Source of the DNA: Bradyrhizobium sp. Ai1a-2 | Lineage (GTDB): Bacteria; Pseudomonadota; Alphaproteobacteria; Rhizobiales; Xanthobacteraceae | Reading direction: 5' to 3' | NCBI RefSeq assembly: GCF_000426245.1 | Contig: NZ_AUEZ01000002.1 | Location: forward strand, 62,001-126,000 | Length of the DNA stretch: 64,000 nucleotides | In this document: positions 25,187-33,250 of the stretch, piece by piece | Numbering within the stretch: the first letter of the stretch is position 1 | Layout of the letters: every line of letters starts with the position of its first letter | Notes under the pieces: generated by a model | What the model saw: only the letters and a program-made list of their open reading frames with translations | Database searches by the model: none | What the model was told of the DNA's origin: nothing | Made by a program: the position numbers and the translations under genes

Positions 25187-25506
25187 AGACAACTCTGCGC
25201 ATTCGGCGCGGCAGCGCCGGGGAAACGCCGCGGTTCGAAGAGTTCGACGTCGCGTTCGAGCCGGGCCAATCCGTGCTCGATGGCCTTCGCATGGTACGTC
25301 GACTGATCGACCCCACCCTCGCCTATCGGTACTCCTGCATCAACGCCAACGCGTGCAAAGAGTGCATGATGCTGATTGACGGCACAGTCGACTACGCCTG
25401 CACCGTGCGCCTCAAACAGGGCGTCATGACGCTGGCGCCCCTGCCAAAGAAAGCGCTGATAAGAGACCTCGTCACCGAAATCGCACCGCCGGACGAGCGC
25501 CTGTAG
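25183..25506 (+). CDS. Stand-alone 2Fe-2S protein resembling the N-terminal domain of SdhB/FrdB
   Basis: A 107-residue protein. The plant-type 2Fe-2S motif C-x5-C-x2-C-x11-C is complete (SCINANACKECMMLIDGTVD, then YAC), with the SdhB-like opening FEPGQSVLDGLRMVRRLIDP, then YRYSC. The C-terminal domain that holds the 4Fe-4S and 3Fe-4S clusters of SdhB is missing, so this is a one-cluster electron carrier. It is translationally coupled to the flavoprotein and is presumably its redox partner. Confidence 0.85.
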   Translation: MKTTLRIRRGSAGETPRFEEFDVAFEPGQSVLDGLRMVRRLIDPTLAYRYSCINANACKECMMLIDGTVDYACTVRLKQGVMTLAPLPKKALIRDLVTEIAPPDERL

Positions 25507-25564
25507 TCGCGTTTAGAACCGCCCGCTTCCTGATGCAGGCACGGCCGTCCGCTCGCGCGGATCT

Positions 25565-26509
25565 CTATTCGGAGTGCCTGGACAGGAAGTCGATCATAAG
25601 ACCCGCTATCTCATCGACCTTCTCGTCGAGCGCGAAGTGACCGGCGTCCAGCAGATGAAGCTCGGCGTCCGGCAGGTCGCGCCGGAACGCCTCTGCGCCC
25701 GGGGCAATGAAGGATGGATCATAGCGTCCCCACACGATGAGCGTCGGCGGCTTGTGCTCGCGCAGAAACGCCTGCCATGCGGGATAGGAAGCCACGTTCG
25801 TGCGATAGTCGTAAAGCAGGTCCGCCTGGATTTCGCGCTGCCCAGGTCGGGACAGGAACGCATATTCATCGGTCCATGTATCGGGATTGTAACGCTCGGG
25901 ATTGGGGCTGTTGCCGATGTGACGGACCTTGGCGCCTTCCAGCGAGGTGAAAGCGTCGACCTGCTCCGGGTGGGCACCACGATCGGCCCAATATTGCGCA
26001 ATGCCGCTCCATTTGGCGCCGAGTCCTTCCTTGTAAGCGTTCGCATTCTGGATCACCAGCGCGCGCACCCGCCCGGGATGAGCCGCCATGATACGATAGC
26101 CAACCGGGCCGCCATAGTCCTGCAGATACAGGATATAGCGGCCGATCTTGAGCTGCTCGAGCAACGCGTTGGTGGTCTGAGCGAGATGGTCGAAGGTGTA
26201 AGCGTAACGCGAGGGCGGCGGCGCTTCGCTGTGACCGAACCCCGGATAATCGGGCGCGATCAGATGATAGCGCGTGGCTAGAAGCGGAAGCAAAGTGTCG
26301 AACATCCGCGAGGAGGACGGAAAGCCGTGCAACAGCACGATCGTCGGCGCATCGCTCGGTCCCGCTTCGCGGTAGAAGATGCCGACGCCATCCACCTCAG
26401 TACGATGATACGTAATCGTCGCCGAAGTCGACGGCAGAGCCGCGGCCTGGGCCGCGTCATGGCCGATGGCCAGCGCCGCGACGGTCGACAGGACGGTTGG
26501 GAGTTTCAT
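25565..26509 (-). CDS. Secreted alpha/beta hydrolase (haloalkane dehalogenase/epoxide hydrolase-like)
   Basis: A 314-residue hydrolase with a Sec signal peptide (first about 25 residues, ending AQA-A). The oxyanion HGFPSSSRMFD, nucleophile LQDYGGPVGYR (aspartate rather than serine) and histidine DAGHFALDEK motifs are seen. An Asp nucleophile with a GP pair after it is typical of haloalkane dehalogenases and epoxide hydrolases. The start ATG at 26507-26509 follows GGAGG. Unlike most members it would act in the periplasm. Substrate unknown. Confidence 0.82.
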   Translation of the reverse strand: MKLPTVLSTVAALAIGHDAAQAAALPSTSATITYHRTEVDGVGIFYREAGPSDAPTIVLLHGFPSSSRMFDTLLPLLATRYHLIAPDYPGFGHSEAPPPSRYAYTFDHLAQTTNALLEQLKIGRYILYLQDYGGPVGYRIMAAHPGRVRALVIQNANAYKEGLGAKWSGIAQYWADRGAHPEQVDAFTSLEGAKVRHIGNSPNPERYNPDTWTDEYAFLSRPGQREIQADLLYDYRTNVASYPAWQAFLREHKPPTLIVWGRYDPSFIAPGAEAFRRDLPDAELHLLDAGHFALDEKVDEIAGLMIDFLSRHSE

Positions 26510-26731
26510 ATTCGTACCTCCAGCAAGGCGATTGGTCGATTGCGACCGAGACGCGCGAAGACACAAGTCGTCCAAACAGCGACGCGACGGCGTTTTCCAT
26601 CGCTATCGCTGAATATAGGTCCGATCTCCATCCTGAAAATTCAAATAATCAGATACGTATCATCTCATCCGGCGATATCGAAAATCTCTCTGTGCCAGGA
26701 TGGATTTTGTCATGGCCAGGCTGATGGAATC

Positions 26732-26747
26732 TGGCCCGCTCGATGCC
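26732..26747 (+). promoter_or_regulatory. Possible sigma-54 promoter before the SdhA paralogue
   Basis: TGGCCCGCTCGATGCC keeps the -24 GG and -12 GC at correct spacing with about three mismatches to TGGCACG-N4-TTGCW. It is 64 bp before the ATG at 26812. The rest of the 302-bp divergent spacer (26510-26811) shows no gene. Confidence 0.35.
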
Positions 26748-26811
26748 ATATTGGGCTGCGTGGCGAGAACAGTCGGAGAAAGCCAGTTCGCAAATTTCGG
26801 AGAACGGCAAA

Positions 26812-28608
26812 ATGGCCAAGGCGTACGAAATCATCGACCACAATTATGATGTGGTGATCGTCGGTGCTGGAGGCGCCGGATTGCGTGCAGCACTCGGAAT
26901 GGCATCGTCAGGTCTCAAGACCGCCTGCGTCACAAAGGTGTTTCCGACCCGTAGCCACACCGTCGCCGCGCAGGGCGGCATGGCCGCATCGCTTGGAAAC
27001 ATGGGCGATGGCGACGATTGGCGCTTTCACATGTACGACACGGTCAAGGGCTCCGACTGGCTCGGCGACCAGGACGCGATCGAATACATGTGCCGCGAAG
27101 CTGTGCCTGCGGTGCTGGAGCTGGAGCACTTTGGTGTGCCCTTCTCGCGCACCAAAGATGGGCTGATCTATCAACGTCCGTTTGGCGGACAGACCATCGA
27201 GTACGGAAAGCAGATGGCCCAGCGCACCTGTGCGGCCGCCGATCGGACCGGCCACGCCATCCTGCATACGCTCTATCAGCAGTGCCTGACCCATAGCACG
27301 GAGTTCTTCATCGAATATTTCGCGTTGGACCTGCTGATGGATGATGACGGCGCCTGTCGTGGCCTGTTGGCATGGAACATGGAGGATGGGACCATCCACC
27401 GCTTCAATGCTCACCGCACGGTGCTGGCCACCGGTGGTTACGGCCGCGTCTACTTCTCCTGCACCGCCGCACACACCTCTACCGGCGACGGCAACGCGAT
27501 GGCCCTGAGGGCCGGATTGCCGCTCGAGGACATGGAATTCACGCAGTTTCACCCGAGTGGCATCTACGGCTCCGGTTGTTTGATCACGGAAGGGGCGCGC
27601 GGCGAAGGCGGCTATCTCACCAACTCCGAGGGCGAGCGCTTCATGGAGCGTTATGCGCCGAGCGCGAAGGATCTCGCCGGACGCGACGTCGTATGCCGCG
27701 CCATGACGATCGAGATCAACGAAGGGCGCGGCTGCGGTCCGCGCAAGGACTATATCGAACTGCATCTGGAGCACCTCGACCCGGAGCTCCTGCACACACG
27801 TCTACCTGGCATCAGCGAGACCGCAAGAATCTTCGCGAGCGTCGACGTCACACGTCAACCAATTCCGGTGCTGCCAACCGTGCATTACAACATGGGCGGA
27901 GTTCCGACCAATCTGCATGGCGAAGCCATCACCTCTCGCCATGGCGATCCGGAAATGGTCGTGCCAGGACTGATGGCAATCGGGGAAGCGGCTTGCGTTT
28001 CGGTGCATGGCGCGAACCGCCTTGGCTCCAATTCGCTGCTCGACATCATCGTGTTTGGACGCGCGGCCGCTCACCGCGCGATCGAGACCTTGCGTCCTCT
28101 GGAAGGCCACGCGCCGGCGCCCGACAGGGCGACCGACCGTGCCATCGCGCGTCTCGATCGTATCAGGTGGTCGAAGGGTGAGGCTCGCGCCGGCGACATC
28201 AGGCTGGCCATGCAACGCACCATGCAACAGTACTGCGCCGTGTTCCGCACCGGCGCTCTGCTGGACGAAGGTCTGGAAAAACTTGACGAGGTGATCGCCA
28301 AGATGCGGGATGATATTGGGGTGGCCGATCACACGATGATCTTCAATACGGATCTGGCCGAAACGCTCGAGCTGGATAACATGCTCGCGCAGGCGAACGT
28401 CAGCCTTCATTCGGCGATCGGCCGCAAGGAGAGTCGCGGCGCCCATGCGCGGGAAGATTTCCCCAAGCGCGATGACGAAAATTGGCTGAAACACACCTTG
28501 TGCTGGCTCGATGATGATGGCCGCACGCATCTCGATTACAGGCCCGTGCATTTGCAGCCCCTCTCAAACGAGGTGCAGTCAATCCCGCCAAAAGAGCGCG
28601 TGTACTGA
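26812..28608 (+). CDS. SdhA paralogue: succinate dehydrogenase/fumarate reductase flavoprotein subunit
   Basis: 598 residues, full length for SdhA. FAD motif [19 protein letters not shown], the covalent-FAD histidine in [17 protein letters not shown] (His49), the substrate motif [10 protein letters not shown], the catalytic-arginine region [15 protein letters not shown], and [10 protein letters not shown] with [12 protein letters not shown] are all present. It should therefore oxidise succinate or reduce fumarate. No sdhB, sdhC or sdhD is adjacent, and a canonical sdhCDAB operon presumably exists elsewhere. ATG at 26812 after GGAGAA. A stem-loop follows the stop. Confidence 0.9.
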   Translation: MAKAYEIIDHNYDVVIVGAGGAGLRAALGMASSGLKTACVTKVFPTRSHTVAAQGGMAASLGNMGDGDDWRFHMYDTVKGSDWLGDQDAIEYMCREAVPAVLELEHFGVPFSRTKDGLIYQRPFGGQTIEYGKQMAQRTCAAADRTGHAILHTLYQQCLTHSTEFFIEYFALDLLMDDDGACRGLLAWNMEDGTIHRFNAHRTVLATGGYGRVYFSCTAAHTSTGDGNAMALRAGLPLEDMEFTQFHPSGIYGSGCLITEGARGEGGYLTNSEGERFMERYAPSAKDLAGRDVVCRAMTIEINEGRGCGPRKDYIELHLEHLDPELLHTRLPGISETARIFASVDVTRQPIPVLPTVHYNMGGVPTNLHGEAITSRHGDPEMVVPGLMAIGEAACVSVHGANRLGSNSLLDIIVFGRAAAHRAIETLRPLEGHAPAPDRATDRAIARLDRIRWSKGEARAGDIRLAMQRTMQQYCAVFRTGALLDEGLEKLDEVIAKMRDDIGVADHTMIFNTDLAETLELDNMLAQANVSLHSAIGRKESRGAHAREDFPKRDDENWLKHTLCWLDDDGRTHLDYRPVHLQPLSNEVQSIPPKERVY

Positions 28609-28622
28609 TTTGAGGACCTGAC

Positions 28623-28643
28623 GCTCAAAGACCATGTCTTTGA
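28623..28643 (+). terminator. Perfect inverted repeat after the SdhA paralogue
   Basis: Arms CTCAAAGAC and GTCTTTGAG (9 bp, perfect) around a CAT loop, 14 bp after the stop codon. There is no T tract, so it may be a weak terminator, or a regulator site lying 21 bp upstream of the sigma-54-like element at 28665. Confidence 0.45.
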
Positions 28644-28664
28644 GTGCCCTGCCGTCACGACTTC

Positions 28665-28680
28665 TGGCACGACACCTGCG
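28665..28680 (+). promoter_or_regulatory. Sigma-54-like promoter in the 28609-28942 spacer
   Basis: TGGCACGACACCTGCG has a perfect -24 element (TGGCACG) and correct spacing to CTGC, with two mismatches overall. The next forward gene (28943) is 260 bp away, across repeat A, so a long leader is implied if it is used. Confidence 0.45.
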
Positions 28681-28782
28681 CGGCTTTGTAAGAACGATCG
28701 GCTGACCGGCAGAATTCACGCCTGTCGATAGGCTATCATCCTGCCCCCAATCAGACCCGCGGGATCAGAAAACGCGCATCGA

Positions 28783-28839
28783 TTACGGATGTAGCCGCTC
28801 AGTTCGCACGCGTCATGATGCGGTAGCAGAATTGGTCAA
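28783..28839 (+). repeat. Imperfect direct repeat, copy A
   Basis: 57-bp element sharing about 43 positions, without gaps, with copy B at 29349-29405; the blocks CCGCTCAGT, TCATGAT and CGGTAGCAGA are identical. The two copies flank the PQ-loop gene, one about 100 bp before and one about 100 bp after it. Confidence 0.6.
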
Positions 28840-28942
28840 GATTCCATGCAAGCACAGGAATCGATGAGCCGCGCACCGCAAAACCGACGGAGCGCTTCAC
28901 GAAAGAGCTCGATACGAGATCGGACGAGAACCGGGTGCACGA

Positions 28943-29251
28943 ATGATGTTTTCGGATGTTGCCTACTACCTGTTCACGTTCTTCAACGCGCTGCGGATCG
29001 TTTCCTATCTGCCGCAGATCTACAAGATCGCGCACGATGCCAATGGCGCCTCAGCCATTTCCTATTCGACCTGGTTTCTCTGGACTGCTGCGAACGGATC
29101 GACGGCCGTCTACTCCTTCTCCAATCTCGGAGACATCTCGCTGGCCCTGACCAACGGGTTCAACGCGCTGTGCTGTGCGGTCGTAGTCGCGCTGACGGCG
29201 TTCAAGCACCGCCGGTGTCATTCTGGGATGAGGTCGGGCTGCGAGAACTAG
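28943..29251 (+). CDS. PQ-loop (SemiSWEET-like) small membrane protein
   Basis: A 102-residue protein with three predicted membrane helices. The PQ-loop motif is visible in SYLPQIYKIAHDANGASAIS, followed by YSTWFLWTAANG. This is the half-transporter architecture of SemiSWEET sugar transporters, though many PQ-loop proteins have other roles. It starts with a double ATG (28943/28946). It stands alone between repeats A and B. Confidence 0.72.
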   Translation: MMFSDVAYYLFTFFNALRIVSYLPQIYKIAHDANGASAISYSTWFLWTAANGSTAVYSFSNLGDISLALTNGFNALCCAVVVALTAFKHRRCHSGMRSGCEN

Positions 29252-29348
29252 TCATATCTGCTACACGCCGGATGACCCACACAGCGCTGAGCCTGAACGG
29301 ACCGGCGGCGACCACCACCGGTACCAGGGTTCCCGGCCGCTGCTTCCG

Positions 29349-29405
29349 TTACATCTGTAACCGCTCAGTCTGGTCGAGTCATGATCCGGTAGCAGAGCTT
29401 GCCAA
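29349..29405 (+). repeat. Imperfect direct repeat, copy B
   Basis: Second copy of the 57-bp element described at 28783-28839. It lies in the 404-bp spacer (29252-29655) before the hybrid kinase gene, just upstream of a sigma-54-like element. Confidence 0.6.
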
Positions 29406-29430
29406 CATTTGAAGACAGCGCAGGCGCATC

Positions 29431-29446
29431 TGGCAGCGTCCTTGCA
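29431..29446 (+). promoter_or_regulatory. Possible sigma-54 promoter before the hybrid kinase
   Basis: TGGCAGCGTCCTTGCA has a perfect -12 element (TTGCA) and a -24 GG at correct spacing, with two mismatches. It is 26 bp after repeat B and 210 bp before the kinase start. Confidence 0.4.
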
Positions 29447-29655
29447 TGGCGAGCGCGAGGAGGTGGAATGAACGTCATCCCGTGCGGCGGAGACAGAAGC
29501 GTTTGTCCGAAGTGACATTTACACAACGTTATAAACAAGGTCGCGATCAGGATGATTGTCCTGCACATCGCCGGCGGGATTTCGCCAGCGATCGAAATCA
29601 GAGCGCCTCTGGCTCGGCGGGCATTGCAGGATCGCGGCAGAAGGCAAGGAAGGAA

Positions 29656-32211
29656 GTGACCCTTTTATCACGCCTATTCGTGCTGGTGGCCATCGCGTTG
29701 ATCCCAGCGATCGCAATACAAGCCTACAATGAATTTCAACTGCGTCGCGCGCGCCAGGTCGAAGTGCAAAACCAGGCGCTCAACTTGGCGGAGCTTGCCG
29801 CGGCGGAACAGCGGCAGATCATCCAGGGAATGCATCAAGCCCTGATCGCGTTATCGGAGCTTCCGGCGATAAAGGCAAAGGACACGGAGGGATGCACGGC
29901 CTACCTCGCCAGGATCATGCGACGATATCCGGGGTTCATCAGCTTCATCGTGGTTGACACGAACGGCGACGCCTTCTGTGACACAAACAATGGTTACAAG
30001 CGATCGACCGCGGCGGGAAGACCCTACTTCGCCGACGTGTTGAAAACCGGCAAATTCACAGTCGGCGAGTTCGCAATCGGCCGGCAGACCGGCCGCAGGG
30101 TCCTTCATTTTGCGTTGCCCTTCTATGGCGACGATGCCCGGCTCGGCGGCGTCGTCATAGCGGCTCTCGGCCTGGACTGGCTTGCCAACTCCATCGCGCA
30201 GCAGGATGTGCCGCCGGGGGCTGCACTTGCGATCATGGATCGGAACGGCACGTACCTGGCCCGTTATCCTGACAACGCCCGCTTTGTCGGCCGGAGGATC
30301 TCCGAGGATAACGATCGAAAGCCTGACCATCGGAGCACCGTCAACATCACCGACCTCGATGGTGTGGAGCGCATCGTCGGCTATTCGATCCTGCACGATG
30401 GGGGGCTCGTCATTGCCTTCGGCCTCGACAAAGCCCGGGCATTCACGGAGATCCAGCACGGCACGCAGCGAGGCATCTTCCTGATCGCGCTGAGCACTGC
30501 ACTGGTATTGAGCCTGACCTCGTTGGGTGCTCGGCGGTTTATCCATCGCCCGCTTGGGCAGCTGGTCGATGCCGCAAACCAGTGGCGGCTCGGCGAACTC
30601 GCACGACGCGTGGATGTCGAAGGAACATCCGAAATCGTGCGGGTGGCCGACGCCTTCAACACCATGGCCGACGCGCTCGAACGCCGTGAGCACGAATTGT
30701 CCGAAGCAAAGGAGAGAGCCGAGGAGGCCGCCGCTCGGATCACGATGATCTTCGAGAGCACCACCGACAGCGTGCTCATCGTCGATGGGGACTGGCGGGT
30801 CAGCTATCTCAATGGACCGGCCTCGGAAAGTGTCGCCCACGGCCGGGACATCATCGGCATGCCCCTTTCAGAAGCCTTTCCGGTCGTCGCCGATCTGGAA
30901 GCCTTGAAGAAAATGCAGGAGGCAACGTCAGAGCGACGGCCGTTCTATATCGAAATGTATTGCCGGCGAATGAAGGCCTGGTACACAATCAATGCCTTTC
31001 CCTCGAGCCACGGCCTTGCGATCTTCCTTCGAGACATCACCGATCACAAGCAGACGGTGGAGGCTCACCGCCTGGTGGAGGAGCAGCTCCATCAGAGCCA
31101 GAAGATGGAGGCCGTCGGCCAACTCACCGGTGGCGTAGCACACGACTTCAACAACCTGCTTACGGTGATCTCCGCGAACCTCGAACTCATCGAGGATGCC
31201 GCGGATGTTGGCAAGATCCGACAATACGCCGCAGCGGCGCGACGCTCCGTCCATCGAGGAACGAAGCTTACGACACAACTTCTCGCCTTTTCCCGTGGGC
31301 AGGCATTGAAGCCGGAATTGGTCAACGCCAATCGACTCCTTTCCGAATTCCAGGGAATCATCCGCCAAGCCGTCGGCAATGGATGCGAAGTCGAGCTGCT
31401 GCTCGATGAAGAACTATGGACGTGTCGTGTTGATCCCTCTCTTTTGGAGACCGCTCTCCTCAACCTGGCCCTGAATGCACGCGATGCCATGCCCAATGGA
31501 GGTGTGCTGCAGATCGAAACCCGGAACATAGTCCAGGACAAGAGCTCGATGTCCGGCTGTCCGCCCGGATCGTATGTGAGACTGTCCGTCGCGGACACCG
31601 GCTGTGGAATGACCCCGGACGTGCGGGATCGCGTGTTTGAGCCATTCTTCACGACCAAGGATGTCGGGAAGGGTACAGGACTCGGGCTCAGCATGGTCTA
31701 CGGTTTTGTTCGGCAGTCCGGCGGACATATTGCGATCAACAGCGCGCCCGGAGTCGGAACTACGATCGATTTGTACCTACCGAAGGCTGTACAAGCGGGC
31801 GAAGCTCTACCAGCGTGCACTCAACCCCAGGCCATACCGACCGGCACGGAGCGAATTCTGCTCGTTGAAGACAATGAGGATCTGCTGGAGGCCACGGCAG
31901 CTATGCTGACCACGTGCGGCTATCGCGTTTCTTGCGCCCGGAATGGCATGGACGCGCTCCGGATACTCCAGAGCGGTCAAGGTTTTGAGCTCTTGCTGAG
32001 TGATATCGTGATGCCAAACGGAATGAGCGGGGTCGAGCTTGCTCGCGAAGCGAGGAAGCTGAGAAAGGATATCAGAATCCTTCTCGCCTCCGGCTATGCG
32101 GCAGATGTATTGGAACGACACAATGCGGTCGGTGAGTTTCCAATCGTCGAAAAGCCCTTCCGCCTGGCAGACCTGGCCCGGCGTCTGCGCTCGATGTTGC
32201 GCGAAGCATGA
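29656..32211 (+). CDS. Membrane hybrid histidine kinase (dCache-like sensor, HAMP, PAS, HisKA, HATPase, receiver)
   Basis: An 851-residue hybrid sensor kinase. TM1 about residues 5-25, a periplasmic dCache-like sensor to about 280, TM2 about 285-305, a HAMP domain, a PAS domain about 370-480, the phospho-acceptor histidine in GGVAHDFNNLLTVISANLEL, an ATPase domain (N box NLALNARDAM; DTGCGM; FTTKDVGKGTGLGLS) and a C-terminal receiver with the aspartate in LLLSDIVMP. The GTG at 29656 after AAGGAAGGA is preferred; the frame stays open to 29446, but that upstream stretch reads as non-coding. The final receiver resembles those of FixL-like hybrid kinases. The partner regulator is unknown. Confidence 0.88.
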   Translation: MTLLSRLFVLVAIALIPAIAIQAYNEFQLRRARQVEVQNQALNLAELAAAEQRQIIQGMHQALIALSELPAIKAKDTEGCTAYLARIMRRYPGFISFIVVDTNGDAFCDTNNGYKRSTAAGRPYFADVLKTGKFTVGEFAIGRQTGRRVLHFALPFYGDDARLGGVVIAALGLDWLANSIAQQDVPPGAALAIMDRNGTYLARYPDNARFVGRRISEDNDRKPDHRSTVNITDLDGVERIVGYSILHDGGLVIAFGLDKARAFTEIQHGTQRGIFLIALSTALVLSLTSLGARRFIHRPLGQLVDAANQWRLGELARRVDVEGTSEIVRVADAFNTMADALERREHELSEAKERAEEAAARITMIFESTTDSVLIVDGDWRVSYLNGPASESVAHGRDIIGMPLSEAFPVVADLEALKKMQEATSERRPFYIEMYCRRMKAWYTINAFPSSHGLAIFLRDITDHKQTVEAHRLVEEQLHQSQKMEAVGQLTGGVAHDFNNLLTVISANLELIEDAADVGKIRQYAAAARRSVHRGTKLTTQLLAFSRGQALKPELVNANRLLSEFQGIIRQAVGNGCEVELLLDEELWTCRVDPSLLETALLNLALNARDAMPNGGVLQIETRNIVQDKSSMSGCPPGSYVRLSVADTGCGMTPDVRDRVFEPFFTTKDVGKGTGLGLSMVYGFVRQSGGHIAINSAPGVGTTIDLYLPKAVQAGEALPACTQPQAIPTGTERILLVEDNEDLLEATAAMLTTCGYRVSCARNGMDALRILQSGQGFELLLSDIVMPNGMSGVELAREARKLRKDIRILLASGYAADVLERHNAVGEFPIVEKPFRLADLARRLRSMLREA

Positions 32212-32341
32212 GCGCAGCCCGAACCGCACTGAGTGAAGGTGGTGCCTGATCGAAGGGCTTCACTTTGCGTTCCGCGGGAAAAATCCGACTGGAGCGTCTC
32301 CTGTGGCGACACCGTAGAGCGCCGCGCGCAGCTGCGAGTGA

Positions 32342-32444
32342 CTAGAGCGTGATGACTTTTCTTCGAATCGTCATCACGCTCTAGCTCTTTGTTTGAGCAT
32401 GATCTTTTTCGGAAAACCGGTCTCCACTTTTCCGGATCATGCTC
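32342..32444. repeat. Double palindromic intergenic repeat
   Basis: Two adjacent hairpins. The first has perfect 15-bp arms (CTAGAGCGTGATGAC at 32342-32356 and its complement at 32370-32384). The second has outer arms GAGCATGATC/GATCATGCTC (32395-32404, 32435-32444) and inner arms CGGAAAA/TTTTCCG. This is a repeat type widespread in Bradyrhizobiaceae intergenic DNA. It lies between the convergent hybrid kinase and GntR genes, where it can act as a bidirectional terminator, and touches the GntR stop codon. Confidence 0.75.
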
Positions 32445-33133
32445 TAGCCGGACGGTCGCCTCAATTGTCCCGTCGAATCTGCAAGACTCGCGAGGTAGTG
32501 CGCAGCTTCACTGATATCGGCGACGATTTCACGCTCGGCGCCATCGGCGTCACCTGCGATGATAGCCTTCAGCGCCGCGGTGTGATGATCCCAGCCCTTC
32601 AGCAGGACCACATATTCGGGGATCACGAAGGACAGCACCGGCCCGCAGCGCAGCCACATGTTCTCGATGGTCTCGACGAGCAGCGGGATGCCCGACATCG
32701 CATAAATGCCGAAGTGAAACTTGCGGTGATGTTCGAGGTAGCTCTCGAGCTTGCGTGCAGCGATCAGCGACTGCATCGTCGAGAGCCGCTCTTTCAGCTT
32801 TCGCAGCGTGGCGTCGTCATGCCGGCGCAAGGCGGCCTCCCGCGATGCGCGGCCTTCCAAAGCGCAACGCACGACCGTCAGGTCCGAAAGCTCACCGCGG
32901 GATAGATGCGGCACGATCGCGGAATTGCGCGGCCCCTGTTGCAGCACGCCTTGCGCTACCAGACGGGTGACGGCGTCGCGTACCGGCGTGATCGACGTCC
33001 CGAAACTTTCGGCCAGTGAGCGCAAGGTCAAGACCGTGCCGGGCTCGAACCGCCCGGCCAGCAGCGCATCCCGCAACTGCGCGTGTGCGAGGTCCCACAG
33101 CGGTTCACGCTCGATTCGTTTCAATGCCGTCAT
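32444..33133 (-). CDS. GntR family transcriptional regulator (FCD/FadR-type)
   Basis: A 229-residue regulator: winged helix at residues 10-75 (TLRSLAESFGTSITPVRDAV, then TRLVAQGVL), then an all-helical FCD ligand domain with metal-ligand histidines (HRKFHFGIYAMSGIPLL, HHTAALKAIIAGD). It is divergent from the Bug/sugar-acid operon and separated from it by a perfect palindrome. Probably a repressor released by the sugar acid or its product. Confidence 0.88.
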   Translation of the reverse strand: MTALKRIEREPLWDLAHAQLRDALLAGRFEPGTVLTLRSLAESFGTSITPVRDAVTRLVAQGVLQQGPRNSAIVPHLSRGELSDLTVVRCALEGRASREAALRRHDDATLRKLKERLSTMQSLIAARKLESYLEHHRKFHFGIYAMSGIPLLVETIENMWLRCGPVLSFVIPEYVVLLKGWDHHTAALKAIIAGDADGAEREIVADISEAAHYLASLADSTGQLRRPSG

Positions 33134-33194
33134 ACAACGCTCGGTATCGCGGCGCGCGACGTCGCGCAAATCCCCCTCATCCAGGCGCCCCGTC

Positions 33195-33226
33195 TTGACG
33201 CACCGACGATGTTTGTTATAACAAAC
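33195..33226 (+). promoter_or_regulatory. Sigma-70 promoter with overlapping GntR operator
   Basis: -35 TTGACG (33195-33200), a 16-bp spacer and -10 TATAAC (33217-33222). A 16-bp perfect palindrome GTTTGTTATAACAAAC (33211-33226) covers the -10. It contains TTGT-N4-ACAA, a form usual for FadR-subfamily GntR operators. A bound repressor would occlude RNA polymerase. Confidence 0.72.
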
Positions 33227-33250
33227 AACAAAACGGGAGGAAACACAAGC

